NCBI GenBank assembly: GCA_019722365.1
Contig: JADFUC010002380.1
Span: forward strand, 248,001-312,000
Reading direction: 5' to 3'
From: Lithospermum erythrorhizon
Taxonomy: Eukaryota; Streptophyta; Magnoliopsida; Boraginales; Boraginaceae
Length of the DNA: 64,000 nucleotides
The notes under the pieces are model-generated. The model saw only the letters and a list, made by a program, of their open reading frames with translations. It had not been told where the DNA came from and did no database searches. Position numbers and translations under genes: made by a program. Positions within the stretch are counted from its first letter, which is position 1; every line of letters starts with the position of its first letter. Positions 1 to 12,769 of this stretch are shown in pieces.

Positions 1-2128
1 TTAAAATTATGAGGGATAATTAATAGGGAGTAAAGATTGTTAACGGAAAAAACAAGCTGATTGATATCGTGTCGGATTTTGATTAATTAATATTTGATAT
101 CAAACCGATACCTGTCTAATAACCCTTTTAAAAACTCGGGTTGAATATAAGACGATACATTATCGACACGAAATCAACCCCAAATACGGAGTCTGTTTGC
201 GGCCCCGTCGCCATTGCTCGGTTTTTTAGTAGTGAATCTTTTAGGATACAGAAAATACATATTAAACAAATATTATACCTCAGAATGAATGTAGTAATGA
301 TAAATATATATATATATAAACATTTTAATTCAAAATTTCAAATTGATTTTTTTTCCAGAATGAATGTAGTAATGATGAATATATAAGTGATAGCCCTCTT
401 GCCCATCAATGATCATGAATACATTAATTCATATACACATGTAGTAGTCCAGCAACCTCTGGCAGAGAGGTTGTGGCTTGTGGTAAATTGGCTGCTCACA
501 TGTCTGGTTAAGTATAAATTATTCCATTCCAATTTCAATTCATTTGTGTAAAAGGTCCCTCCATTCTCCAATCTGAGTTAGTTTTTCTTCTGTGTTACTC
601 AAATATTTTGATTTGATGGATGAATAAATGTAATCACACAATGATTTCAATCGACAAGTATATTGAAGAAGCAATTGTGAAGATATTATAGAAAACGTAG
701 GCATTGGAGAACAGTGTTTGACCATTGTTGGTTGTTAGCTAGTAGTGGGAATCCATATATAGTATGGACTTCAACTTTACGTAGAAGAGAAACAATGGGG
801 AAAATGCTACTCTAAAATATCATTAAATTGTAGCTTTTCACTTGAATAAGAGGACATGGTAGGTGTCCCTCTTCACTGCCTTAGATAATAGGTCCTCAAT
901 GTCATATGCGATTTGTAGAATATGGATGTAGGCAGTTGGGGTCGAATATTTAAGCCGAGAGCTCTAAAATTTCTTTATTTAAATGATAATTCGGTCGGAT
1001 AAGAGTATAAAATATTGTTCAATATCTAAATTAACCAGGTAATTACCTGAACTTATAAAGTACGTACATTCATCTGATATTCTCCTAGAACTCTATTACA
1101 CTTTGGTCTATAATGACGACATTGATGCACATTACATCCATATAAGTAACCATATGAAAATTAATAATGTCTAGTAATAGTATGTATTATACAAGAAAAT
1201 GCTCAAAAATTGAAGTGATATCAAGTCGAGTTGTCTAACATTGGAAGGATTATACTCAATTAGATCATTTATGTATAACTAGTTATATGTGCACAGTCTA
1301 GCCGGTGCGAATTATTTCATTATTTTTATAGTAGAAATTTCATAATTATTGATATAATGTATTCAAATTTTGCAACGTATAGAAGTGTTTCACGTTTGAA
1401 AACGAAATACGAATGAATGACTAAAAGAAGATGAAGAGAGCATAATAAAAAAAATAAAAGAAATAAGATGAAAGTTACCATGGAGAAAATGAAGAGATGG
1501 GCGGTGAAATCAATTTTTCTTTTCTCTTTGTGATAATTATTACTGAGTATATAAGATTTGTAGTAGTAGGTTAATGGAAAAGTTATCATATTAGACAATT
1601 ATACTATGGAGAAATTACATTAATTTGGCTTTACTTATAACATTCAATAAAGAATCTTAGACATTATATATGGTACAGCTATGTACGATTAGATTTCATG
1701 TTAAAATTTTAAAAATGAAGTTAGAATGAACTTGATAATAAAACTTGTTGAGTCAAACAATATCTTCATTGCTTCAGCCTCTGTGTCTGCATAAGACTAC
1801 AAATGTTAAAAACAATCCATTCTTAAAAATGATAAGAAAATATCGTTGTTAATTATGTTTAATATTTAAATAGCCTTCTAAGCTACGAACAATTATTTTT
1901 TACTTAATATTATAGTTTATCTATAAAAAAAAGGAGAATATCACTTTTTTTCTAAAGTAACTTATACTTTCAACATAAACGAAATGACGATAGATTTTTT
2001 AATCCTACATTTCACAAATAATGAAATCAAATATTACACAATAAATATTACATAACATTTTCAATATAAAAATAATACAAAAATTAATAGACAATAATAC
2101 GACTACTTAAAAATCGAAAATTATGGTG
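1..2128. other. Gene-free AT-rich left end
   Basis: No supportable gene. The short open frames have no recognisable motifs and AT-rich composition. The stretch at about 1384-1700 resembles about 27515-27812, so at least part is an old dispersed repeat. Confidence 0.6.
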
Positions 2129-2137
2129 ATGCTTATG

Positions 2138-2640
2138 GAGAAATTTAGATAACTAGCACCCTTTTTGAAGGGATTTTAATTTAGCCCTTAATTTTTTCTG
2201 TTTTCTAGTATCATTTTTCTTGGGAAAAGATTAAATTACTCTAAAATACTAGCACCTTTCTTCATCTTCTTAACTAATTCAAACCTAACCCTTCCCCACC
2301 GTCCCTTAATCAAAGCCGTCCCTTCCCCAAAATAAAATTCGCGAAAGCATAAGGCGGGAAGGGTGGGGGCCGTGAGGAAGGTGATGGATTTGCGATGGTG
2401 GGGAAGGGGAAGGGAGAGTGTAGCAGTGGGGGTGGAGAAATGGGAGGTAGTGGAGGGGGTAGTAGGGGGAGGAGGCGGGTGGTAGTGGTGATAATGATAG
2501 TGATGGTTAGGGTTGGTGATTGTATTAATTTTTTAAGGATAATTTAGTCTTTTCTCATAAAAAAAAGTGTTAGAAAACGAAGAAAAAAAAAATCTAGAAA
2601 TTAAAGTACTTTAAAAAAAATGTAGTAATCCAAATTTCTC
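2138..2640. mobile_element. Mutator-like foldback MITE with 9-bp target duplication
   Basis: The left end starts GAGAAATTTAGAT and the right end finishes with its near reverse complement (CCAAATTTCTC). The inverted similarity continues inward for about 100 bp on each side, with shared blocks such as GTTTTCTA and GAAAAGAYTAAATTA. The element is flanked by a perfect 9-bp direct repeat ATGCTTATG (2129-2137 and 2641-2649). Long terminal inverted repeats with a 9-bp duplication are the hallmark of Mutator-like elements; no transposase is encoded, so it is non-autonomous. The core (about 2340-2510) is strongly G-rich on the + strand. It ends 109 bp before the start codon of the next gene, so it probably lies in that gene's promoter or leader. 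Confidence 0.8.
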
Positions 2641-2749
2641 ATGCTTATGTTATGGATATGTCCGTCCATGACTTTGGGCAACACTATAACAGCTGAGCTT
2701 TGAACACCAACAATAACTGGAAAAAAACTCTTACCAACATAAAAAATCT

Positions 2750-5700
2750 ATGGCAACTTTCTCTATTTCATCATATTCTGCTATTTTTTTTAGTTTAGTT
2801 TTCTTGATTTTGCTAAAATCATCGTACGGCTCCGTGAGCTCTAGGCTTCTACAAAGTTTGGATTCAGACAACTCCAAATATTTGAGCACTAATGAGCTTT
2901 GGTTTAATCAGATTCTTGATCACTTCTCCCCTTATGTAATAATCACTTCATCATCTTGATTGTACTCTATTATTACTTTTTAATGTTTTGGGTGTTTTTT
3001 ATTTTCTATGTTAAAGTAGAATTAGTTAGCTTTTAAAGTACTACTTATATCCTAAGTTAATTGGGTGTTTTTTAGTTAAAGAAAGTAGTTATACTTGTTT
3101 TGAAGCTATAATTTATCCATTTTTTTCATCTGTTGTCATAATTATTAATGTTTAATGTTTTGGGTATTTTTATTTTGGATGTTAAAGTGAAATTAGATAA
3201 CTTTCTATACCAGGTTTATTGTTTTTTTTTTGTTAGTTTGAGCACATAGTTAAACTAGTTTTGAAGCAACAATTTATCCATTTTTTTATTAGAAAATTGA
3301 TATCATTTTTTGAGAAAATAGTTAAACTTTATAAGAATTAGTTTGACTAAGATTGGTTTAGGATCAACGTTGAGTTTTTTAAGTTAGTAGTCAAACCTCC
3401 TGATTGGATTGGTTGATTTGAGATGGAGTGTGTGTCTATATATCACATCCAAATAATCCAATTATTGTATTTAGATGAAGTTATTATGCTTTGAGTTCGA
3501 TATTTTGTACTCTGCGAGTCTGTATGCAATTTATGAAACCGTAAAGAAATACAATAGGCGGAAGGTGTTACTTATCATGAACGTATTGTGAATTTCTTAT
3601 GTATTTATTAGATGCCTTAGCTTTGACTGAATTCATTTGTGTCGTCGGAATTTTAAGAACTTGATCACTCAGAGTATTGTCTAATTGGCTATATGTTCAA
3701 TTAGGCGATATGTTCTGTAAATCTGAAATAATTTAGAGGATGAAGTGAAGTAAAAATACTGTGAATTTCGCTATGTTGGGTTGTGTCGTAGTAACCTACA
3801 CCTTTCTACAATTTTAGAATTATGTGGTGCGATTCTCTGAATCGGTTACTTGCGTTACTGAAGAAGGTAACAGAAGAGTAGTCTGTCAGATGTCTTTTTA
3901 TATTATTGGATTTGGTATTCGCAATAATTAATTCTTCTTTGGACTTGTTGAATCAGGACCATCGCCAATTTCCGCAGCGCTATTATGAATACCTTGACCA
4001 CTTCCGTATGCCAAATGGACCAATATTTTTGAAAATATGCGGTGAATCTGCGTGTACTGGGATATCCAATGATTATCTCGGTGTAAGTGAGAAAGAAGTT
4101 CTGCTACAGCACAAACTGCCATCAATTGAAACTTTTGGCCATTTTCAAAGTTTTTATTGTGTTGAGTAGCCTCATGCATTCCATTCATAGTATGTATATC
4201 ATTAGAAATTGTAGATGTAATTCACGATTCTGTAGACTGAAATTGTGGCATATATTCAATATTACCTGTTCAAGTAATTACTTAGATCTCTCTGGATATG
4301 GTTGATGAGGGAACTTCAAAATTTTCAAGCAATGTTAGGTTTATTTATGTGACGTTTCCTAGCAGATCCATATGTGCGTTATTGAGATGCATGGATGTGT
4401 AGTTGAAACCTATACCAAATTCTTTTTTTTTTCCACGATGGAAAATACTTGAAGATCATGTCGATGGGAAGAAGTGGAAATAGAGAATTGGGATTTTATG
4501 TACCTACATGTTTGTTTAACCATCTTCGTTGCAATTTTTATATCCCTTTTCTGCTGGGGATAGGGCTTCCTCATACTTGTAGCAGCACATAAAATTTGAT
4601 AGAAATGAGTGATGGGAAATAAATTTAGAGGATCTGCTTTCATTCTTGATTTTTACATGAATATGTTTTAACATTAACATGTCCCAATGCCTTAGTCTTC
4701 TCCTTTATAAAAAGAACAAAAAACAAATCCTTACTCCTCTAATCTCAAACAGGTTTTGGCAAAGAAGTTTGGAGCTGCTATAGTGTCAGTTGAGCACCGC
4801 TACTACGGGAAGAGCTCCCCATTTAAATCTTTGAGTACGCCCAATCTGAAATATCTTTCATCGAAACAGGCTCTCTTTGACTTGGCCAATTTCCGTCAAT
4901 ATTATCAGGCAAGTATTTGTTCAAGCTTAGTGGAATCTATTTAATCTCGAGGGTTTTCATTTTTGTACTTGCCTGCTCACAATGTCTATCCTTCATCTCC
5001 ATGAGATAAATAAACTGCTAATACTTAAATGTCTCGCCTATTTCATATGCTTAAATCTAGGTTGCTGCTTTATGGTGCTCGGCGGGGTAACAGTTAAATG
5101 CTATTGGTGTACTATCCTGTTGGATAGCATTTTCTTTCTTCTTTATAGTTCTTAAGCTTCCATGATAATCTATTTGCATAACTATATTTTAAACGATTTT
5201 TGTATGCTTTAAATGTAGGAATCTCTGAATGAAAAGCTCAATAGATCCGATGTAGATAATCCATGGTTTGTTTTTGGCGTTTCATATTCTGGAGCTCTTA
5301 GTGCGTGGTTTCGCTTGAAATTCCCTCACCTATCTTGTGGAAGCCTTGCAAGTTCTGGTGTAGTTCTTTCTGTGTTTAACTTCGTTGATTTTGATAAGCA
5401 GGTGAAGCTTTCTATCTTGTTTAACTGCCCTGAATAATCTGTTTATCTGATAATGGAGTACTCTCTTTGGAACCAGTATGCACAAGAGTTTCATGTGTTG
5501 TTTTGACAGTCATCTAATACCTACTTCAGGTTGGTGAATCTGCAGGTCCTGAATGTAAAGCTGCACTCCAAGAAATTACTCAACTTGTTGACCAGAAGCT
5601 TGCATCTAACGGAAAAGAACTGAAACAATTGTTTGGTGCTTCTGAGGTGTGCAATCTTATTTTAGACTGAGAGCCCTTAGTCCATTTGGATTGTTCTTGA

Positions 5701-8700
5701 AGGAACTGATTATGATACTATATACCCGTTTAAATCCTGAGAAGAAGCTATGAGAAAAAACAATGAAGTAGCTGAGAATCTCATCCAAATGTTAAATTAT
5801 AAATTTCTACTCATCTAATGGATATTTTTCACAAGTATTGTTGAGGAGATTTCTTATCAGTTACTACCCCCATAGTGGTTTACTCAGCCAAATTTGCCAG
5901 ATTCTGTGTTTTAGAATTTTGATATAGGAAAAATTATTTTGTTCAGGCACTGATTTTGCTGGACTAAAGATATTTGTTCTTACCCAATTAATGTGTGGTT
6001 ATCTAATCAAATCGTGGTAATCTATCTAAAAGACATCGTTAGCACTTGTCTGTTATAATCAGTATAGGTCCATTTGTTGGCACTTGTCTGTTTCAAGTTT
6101 TCAACACTCCTATCCAATCATTAGAACCTCTGTAAGATCCTTTTTTGTTGCTCAACTAAATGAATTTTCCCATCTACAGCTTAAAGTTGACGGTGACTTC
6201 CTATATTTTCTGGCCGATGCAGCAGTTATAGCAGTAAGTGAGCCATTTATGTAAGTTATCTGAAAATGTCTCTAATTAATTAACTACTTTTTTATTTAAT
6301 GAGTATGTGTGTGTTATATTTTGCAGATTCAGTATGGGAATCCAGATTCACTATGTGTCCCTCTTATTGAAGCGAAGAAAGCAGGAGATGATTTAGTGGT
6401 AATACTCTCTTTTCTCAGCAACAACGTTTCTTTTTTCAGTCTTCGTTCAACTAAACTAAGAGCAATAGTTTCTCTTCTTTTTTATACCAAGTCTCTTGGG
6501 TAAGACTTCCAGAAACACTCGACCTAATTAGGTAACTGGTTTAGGCTCATCCAAGCGTTGTCTCATAAGGAACACAGTTTATTGGAGAGGAAGGATATTT
6601 CTACTATATGCAGGTTAAGCATTCCTATTGAAATGGAGTTTTGTGGGGTCCGCCTGGCCCATCTATTTCCTGCCAACGGATAGGGAATAGGAGAGTAAAA
6701 GCTGATATATCACCTGAGTTGAACCAATACCTCACAAACCCTGTCCGATGAGGGTTAAAGATGTCTTCACATAAGTCGGTTTGTTTTTATGTGTTGCGAA
6801 ACTGTACTACTCTTTATTTATCACTACCTCCATCCCTCCATCAGCATTAGGATTACCAGGTCAGCTTATTATGTGATTCCCCACTTTCATTTATTCACGT
6901 CTAAATGTGCAGAGTGCATATGCCTCATATGTAAAAGAATTCTTCATTGAGAAATTTGGTGTTACTGTTGAAACATACAATCAGCAAAATTTAAAGAGTA
7001 CTTCACTAAATGGTGATACCGCCGATCGACTGTGGTGGTTCCAAGTGTGTACCGAGGTTGCATATTTTCAGGTGGCACCTGCAAATGATAGTGTCCGCTC
7101 TTCAAAGATCGACACTAAGTGAGTGTGAACCTTCTTTCATGTTTTCCAGTTAACTGACCATTAATCTCTCTCAAATGCTTGGTTGGTCTGATAATGTCTT
7201 CAGTTCAAAGTCCAAACTTGAAGAATTTTGATAACATGGTAACTAATTGGTTGCAGATACCATCTAGACCTTTGCAAAAACGTGTTTGGTGAAGGCATCT
7301 ATCCTGATGTAAAAGGAACTAATCTATATTATGGGGGCACAAAAATTGCTGGTATACTTTCACTTTTATGTTTATTATCTCCTTGTGGAAAATTATCTAG
7401 TTTTATTGTCACATAATTGTTATAGAATACATCACCATTAACATGCCCCAATGTCTGCAGAGGCTCCCACGAGCGGGGGGGGTTGTTGTCGGATAGTATG
7501 CAATCTTACCTCTTTGATAACAGGGAGATTGTTTCTGAATTGACCCCAGAATGAAGTTCAAAGACTATTTACTACTGTTCACATAATTCTTTCAGGCTGT
7601 GTTCTTAAAATTTAAGTTCTAGGCAGAAGTTGTTGTCCATTACATGCTAATCAAATTGAATATGAGCTTTATGCATTTATCTGACCATCTCAGTTTGAAT
7701 TTGGCCTGATTACATTTGAGTTGCCTTTGTTATCAGGGGTGGTCAGTGTTCAATATAAACCATAGATACGATGCGAGTGTGCATTATTGATCTTAAACAA
7801 ATTACATTTTGATACTGATGATTTACTTATTGATCTTATTTTTCACTGTACTAAGATTACATCAATTGTCCATTTTATACTGAAAAAATAATAACCATTC
7901 TATTGGCAGGTTCAAAAATTGTCTTCACTAACGGTTCCCAGGATCCTTGGCGTCATGCATCAAAACAGATATCGTCTCCTGATAGTGAGTTTTACATCAC
8001 TCAGATATATTACTAGCATTGATTCTTAAGTTACAAAGTTCCCCTTGATGCAAATATTACTTGTGGTTGAAGTTGCACATTTTCTTGCATATTGGCTGAA
8101 TTTTTTTTCATACCCTGCTTCTTCATTCATAACTTCTTTTTTTCTTTTTTGCTCGCAACAGTAATATTCAATCATGACGATAATAATATGATATTACCTG
8201 CCTAATTCCCTTGTCAGAATGACAAATCTGGCAGCCTGGTGAAGTGCTAGATGATATGAAACAGAAGAATATTCTTCTTGAATATTGCGCGACTTTATGA
8301 CTTTATCTGCCTGTCTCTCCCCATAACCGCCTCTTTATGAAATTATGCAGTGCCTGCTTACATCATCTCTTGCCATAATTGTGGACATGGAACTGACCTG
8401 CGAGGATGCCCTCAGTCTCCCTTAGTCCCTAAAGGTATGTAGTCTCTAAATTTTGAATCCCATTTTCAAACCACACAATAGCTGCTCTATGCTTTTCCTT
8501 GAGTCATGTTTGATTCATGTGTTGGTCTAGATGATTTTGCTCACTTCATGTACTAAGGCCATGGAAATCGAATCTCTTATTCCAGGTGATGCACAGAATT
8601 GCAGTTCTCCTGATGCGGTTTCTAAAGTAAGGCAACAGATTATAGAACACATAGATTTGTGGCTGTCCGAGTGCCAACCTTCAGGTAGAAGTTACATATA

Positions 8701-8701
8701 G
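2750..8701 (+). CDS. EDA2: EDA2-like serine peptidase, family S28 (Pro-Xaa carboxypeptidase type), 12 exons
   Basis: Exons 2750-2935, 3957-4082, 4753-4908, 5219-5401, 5530-5646, 6180-6233, 6327-6398, 6913-7118, 7257-7351, 7910-7984, 8351-8434 and 8586-8701 join in frame to 490 codons including the stop, i.e. 489 aa, which matches the usual length of plant EDA2-type proteins. A hydrophobic signal peptide covers about residues 8-27. The S28 pattern is visible: HRYYGKS in exon 3, the nucleophile in GVSYSGALSAW (Ser178), the acid in NGSQDPW (Asp410) and the base in CHNCGHGTD (His436). S28 enzymes are secreted or vacuolar/lysosomal peptidases cleaving next to proline. In Arabidopsis, EDA2 was named from an embryo-sac arrest mutant. 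All introns are GT-AG except intron 3 (4909-5218), which is GC-AG with a strong AG/GCAAGT donor. The family call is firm; the orthologue name is from memory. Confidence 0.93.
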
Positions 8702-9666
8702 CTGTGTACTATGACTGCTGACATACTATGATATACTTATGAAGTCTGTAACTGGTTGTTATGTAGCGGCTTGAACGTACTTACAGAACGTATATGATGC
8801 TACTGGTTGTTATATAGCGGCTTGAACATACTTACAGATGTTCGTATATGAAGAGCGTCGTCTCTTTAATACACATCTGCCTTCCATGATATACTAAATG
8901 TGCCAGTGGATTTGTCTCAGAAATGTCACTAGGTTTGTAAGTCGATAATGTTGATAAATCTAACAAATTGGTGTCGACAGCATTCAAAATAAATGCTTTT
9001 CAGATTTGTTGTTATGTAGGCAATATGTGCCTCGTCATTAAGAACTACGTCGATTGTATTTTGATAGTTATACAAAAAATTATCATTTGCTATTTTAAAT
9101 ATATCGATATGAGCTTCTATTTGTGTTGTGAGTACACCTACAACTTATACAAGAAAAGGTTGAGCAAAGTATTAAATTCATAATTTCTCCATTAAAAAGT
9201 GCCCAAAATTGGAAGGGAAAAAAATGATTTTTAGAAAATTCTCATTGAAAGGTGCTTGCTTGCTTGAACAAGAAAATGAAAATTTGGTGTGTACCAAGCA
9301 TCAAGTTAGTAATGAAGAGAAGATTCATTCAACATAATCTTCTGAAGATACCTCACTAACATCAAATCTTGTATTGCCATTTCTTGAAAAATTATTGCGA
9401 ACATACAATAGTCGTCCATGAAAGCTCACTACAAATTTGTTTAAAATACCAAGGAAATGGCCTCAAGAATACAGTACCATTTCTTTAAAGCAACCACAGA
9501 TTCTAAAACTCTTCTCAGAAATTCTTCAAAGACGTAACTGGTAACTACTAACCGGGGTGTTCTGCTGAGACTAGAACAACACTTCGATTGCCAACACGTC
9601 TCTAGACAGAGTTTGAAATCAGGTGATCTTTACTATTGCAAAACTGGAATGATCTACAAAATTTCT
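8702..9666. other. Convergent intergenic spacer
   Basis: Contains the 3' ends of the S28 peptidase gene (+) and the CPP1-like gene (-). A short near-duplicate (GTTGTTATRTAGCGGCTTGAA, once at 8755-8776 and again at 8807-8828) lies just after the peptidase stop. No further gene is seen. Confidence 0.6.
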
Positions 9667-11116
9667 TTATTTAAGGTAAGTGGACGACACCCACAGAAAT
9701 ATATAGGTCAATATTGATGTTGTGACTTCTAAACTCCTTGGTCCCTTGAGGATAGGTGGAATCACGGACACCATCAAGAATGTCCCGAGAAGCCAGGAGA
9801 AAGCGAAGGTTCCAGCTCTGCATAACAGTGATAATCAATTAATCAACACTCCTAGAATGAAGTTGACATGGTTACAATAATAGATAAAAAAAGTTGACGT
9901 TAAAGGAAAAAAAATGAACAAAAAAACTGAAAACATGTGAACCTAATTCTCATACTAATTCTTAAAACCTGTATCCGAATAAAGTCAAATTGGTTATGAG
10001 ACGATACCACACTCATCAAGGAAATATTTAAAGGAGTCAAGTTGTTGCATACCCATAAAGAAAGGAACGAAGCATGCTCTTCAGGCGATCATATATGAAA
10101 TAGATGGCCAGTATGAACGAAATGGCAACCTGAAGGGTTGGACCTTCTTCAGTTGGAAACAGTACAGTAAGAGCTCCAAGGACAATGAAAGCAATTGATG
10201 TTTTTATGATGACATTTTTTGATGGTGTCTGAAACCTGCTTGTTACAGCCTGTACAATACGGGACTGAGACAGGTCCCTAACTTTTTTCTTGAGGTCAAT
10301 TTTTGGGTTCCTCCTGTCATAAAACTGTTGCATGATTATCTTGTCATGGGCTGCTTCAATCGCATCTACACTAGGCTTATGACCCGCATATCTCTGTATT
10401 AGATAATTTCTAGCACCTTGGATTTCACCCTCGGATGCCTCCCTGCTAATACCAAGTCGTTTATATGGGTCTTTTACGTTGATTCTGGGAAATACATCTG
10501 CATTCAAGAATGCCCAGTCTTCAGAAACTTAAGGCACTAAGAACACATAACTGGTTGAGCAATATCTTTTAGAAAAAATGGTCTTACTTAACTGATCAGA
10601 ACAAACAGTAACTTAATGCTCTTAGTCTCTCAGAAGAATATTTTTTATTTTTTCTCTTGTCTAGTCTGTTAGCATAACATTTTGGCTCAGGTCAGTGAAA
10701 ACAATGTCAATGTTTAGTATGTACAAACATAAGTTAAACCATAAAGACATGTTTTTTCGACAAGAGAAGAAACAATAAGCTACACGTTACCAGTCGAGTC
10801 ACTTGAGAGATCCCCAAAAGAAGCATCCATTGCACACTTAATCAAATTCATTCTTTGTTGTTTACACCTCTGCTCAGAGCCTGCCCCGATACTGATATGA
10901 TGAAGCGAAAAGGAAGTATATAACTAGCAACCTACCACAATGTTAAAAATCCACAAATAACCAAATCGATAATTACCTATGTCCATACAAGAAGTTTCTT
11001 GATACCACAGAATTAGGATGAAGATAAGCTTGCTTAAGATCTGCTGCTGATCTCTGTGCAGGTATATGAAATCGGTATCCCAAATGGGTTGCAGTTATTC
11101 CAGGCAATGTCATCAT
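9667..11116 (-). CDS. CPP1/CDF1-like chloroplast J-like membrane protein (DUF3353 family), 4 exons
   Basis: Minus-strand exons 11116-10977, 10891-10791, 10497-10053 and 9817-9667 join in frame to 279 codons (278 aa). The first ~75 residues are rich in Ser, Arg and Gln and look like a chloroplast transit peptide. A J-like domain (about 90-142) begins at DPYKRLGISREASEGEI and carries YAGHKPS where a true J-domain would have HPD, so it cannot be a canonical DnaJ cochaperone. Hydrophobic segments follow at about 175-194, 200-217, 230-252 and 262-276. In Arabidopsis, CPP1 is a thylakoid/envelope protein that stabilises the light-dependent protochlorophyllide oxidoreductase. At least one paralogue exists, so I leave the symbol blank. 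A non-coding leader exon probably ends at 12538, with a 1.39-kb 5'-UTR intron (12537-11144). It is convergent with the S28 peptidase gene. Confidence 0.88.
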
Positions 11117-11143
11117 CGCACTTTGTTATGTTCCACCAAACAC

Positions 11144-12610
11144 CTATATCACTTAGGCAAATCCAAGTCGAACAACTAAGGTTAAGGAAGGTGTCAACTT
11201 ATAAGAAATAAACAAAATGCTGCAAGTTATCAATCACGTTGAGTCAATCAACTACGCAACAGATAAGTTTCAACGTTGTTGCCCTAAGACTTCAAATGAA
11301 TTAATTCGAGGAAAAAACTCGACTTTATGATCCCGAATCTTATTGACCCAGTCCTCAAAATGCTAAAACAAACTACTCCGAAGGACATATTTCCTAGTGA
11401 CCAAGGGCTAATACAGTATCAAAGAGAAAAAAAGGGGGCAAAGGGGAATATAATCTTATCTTAACCCAACAACTTGATCACATTAATACTGTAGTACTAA
11501 AGAATTCAGGACAACCCATCAAAGAAATCAACTTCCATAACTCATACCAGTACAAATCTCTACATATCTTCACAATTACTCCCTAAACCCAACAAAGATA
11601 AGATTGTCCAATGTGTTTTCCAACAGTCAAAATTAACGAAATTTAAAGTCTTCATTAACACACGTACCTTTAATTGGAATTAAAATTATCACGTTAATAG
11701 TAAAATACATTTAAAAACACTATCTTTTAGTATATATTTTCACCAAATACTTCACACCATATACAAAAATATTTGAGTTCAAAACATAAAAAGTCAACTA
11801 TCGAATCAAAACTAGATATTCTTTTAGGGATGGAGCCATGGAGCTACTAACTTCTAATTTTTTTTTAAATGAAGTACATCTCCTAATTGCAATAATCCTT
11901 GGTATAGAGATCACTGAACTATCTTTATACCTTTTGAGTTCAAACCTAGGCTATGCAATGAGCCAATGACAATTTAACTAACCAAGGTTACATTTTTTTT
12001 CCCAACTAAATTATAAATCCAAAGGGGTTAGAAACTGGTCTAATGAATACCCGAATTACTTTCTAGTCGACGTAGTAATTGATGGTTACACGGAAAAGCA
12101 AAAACATCAATTAAATTGGAACGGAGACGGAGGTAACTACTAAAATATTAGAACAACCCATCAATGAAATCAACTTCAATAACTCATACCAATGAAAATC
12201 CCCACATATCATTACAACTAACTTCCAAAAATTCAAGAAAATGAAGTACAGCTCCTTACTGTAATAACCCTAGTAACATATCAGTTAACTCACTTTATTT
12301 TGAGTTCAAAATGCAATTTAACAAACTAAGATTACATTTTTTCCACTAAATCATTAATCCAAAGTGGCTAGAAACTGGACTAATTAATTTTATATATATT
12401 ATTTAGAAACTGGTCTAATGAATACATAAATAGTTGAGGTGAAAAAATAAATGAGTCACATCTAGGATTAACTCCGTAATATTCTTGGTGTAGAGGGTTC
12501 GCTTTATAATTGAACTAAAAGAGGAAAAAAGACATACCTACGAAGAAAACGAAATTTGAGGATTAATCTATTGCTGATTATTTCAAGAGCACAAAATGAA
12601 GAGCTGCTAT
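11144..12610 (-). other. Probable 5'-UTR intron and leader exon of the CPP1-like gene
   Basis: On the minus strand a donor (TTCGTAG/GTATGTC, exon end 12538) and an acceptor (GATATAG/GTGTTTGG, exon start 11143) would splice a short leader of about 60-70 nt to a segment 27 nt upstream of the start codon. The 1.4 kb between has no coding frame and contains two near-repeated phrases (around 11513-11545 and 12150-12185), which suggests old local duplication. Transcript evidence is needed; the splice sites are only inferred. Confidence 0.5.
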
Positions 12611-12683
12611 AAAATCATCTTGAATTGTGCTTAATGCTAATGAGTTATAGTCTCCTAAAAATTGTGATTGTGTAGGACACAAA

Positions 12684-12756
12684 TCCGTTGTAGTCTAGTT
12701 GGTTAGGATACTCGGCTCTCACCCGAGAGACCCGGGTTCAAGTCCCGGCAACGGAA
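12684..12756 (+). tRNA. tRNA-Glu (anticodon CTC)
   Basis: 73 nt fold as a complete cloverleaf: acceptor stem TCCGTTG (12684-12690) pairs with CAACGGA (12749-12755), with discriminator A at 12756. The anticodon arm CTCGG-CTCTCAC-CCGAG gives anticodon CTC, reading GAG. The internal A box lies around TAGTCTAGTTGG and the B box at GGTTCAAGTCC. No CCA is encoded, as expected for a nuclear gene. It is transcribed away from the CPP1-like gene, whose probable leader exon begins less than 100 bp away on the other strand. Confidence 0.96.
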
Positions 12757-12763
12757 TACCCAG

Positions 12764-12769
12764 TTTTTT
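12764..12769 (+). terminator. RNA polymerase III T-run terminator
   Basis: Six consecutive T residues start 8 nt after the tRNA-Glu 3' end, the normal pol III stop signal. Confidence 0.85.

Noticed and set aside
3928..4188. Minus-strand frame over EDA2 exon 2
   Set aside because: Antisense shadow; exon 2 of the S28 peptidase is clear on the plus strand.
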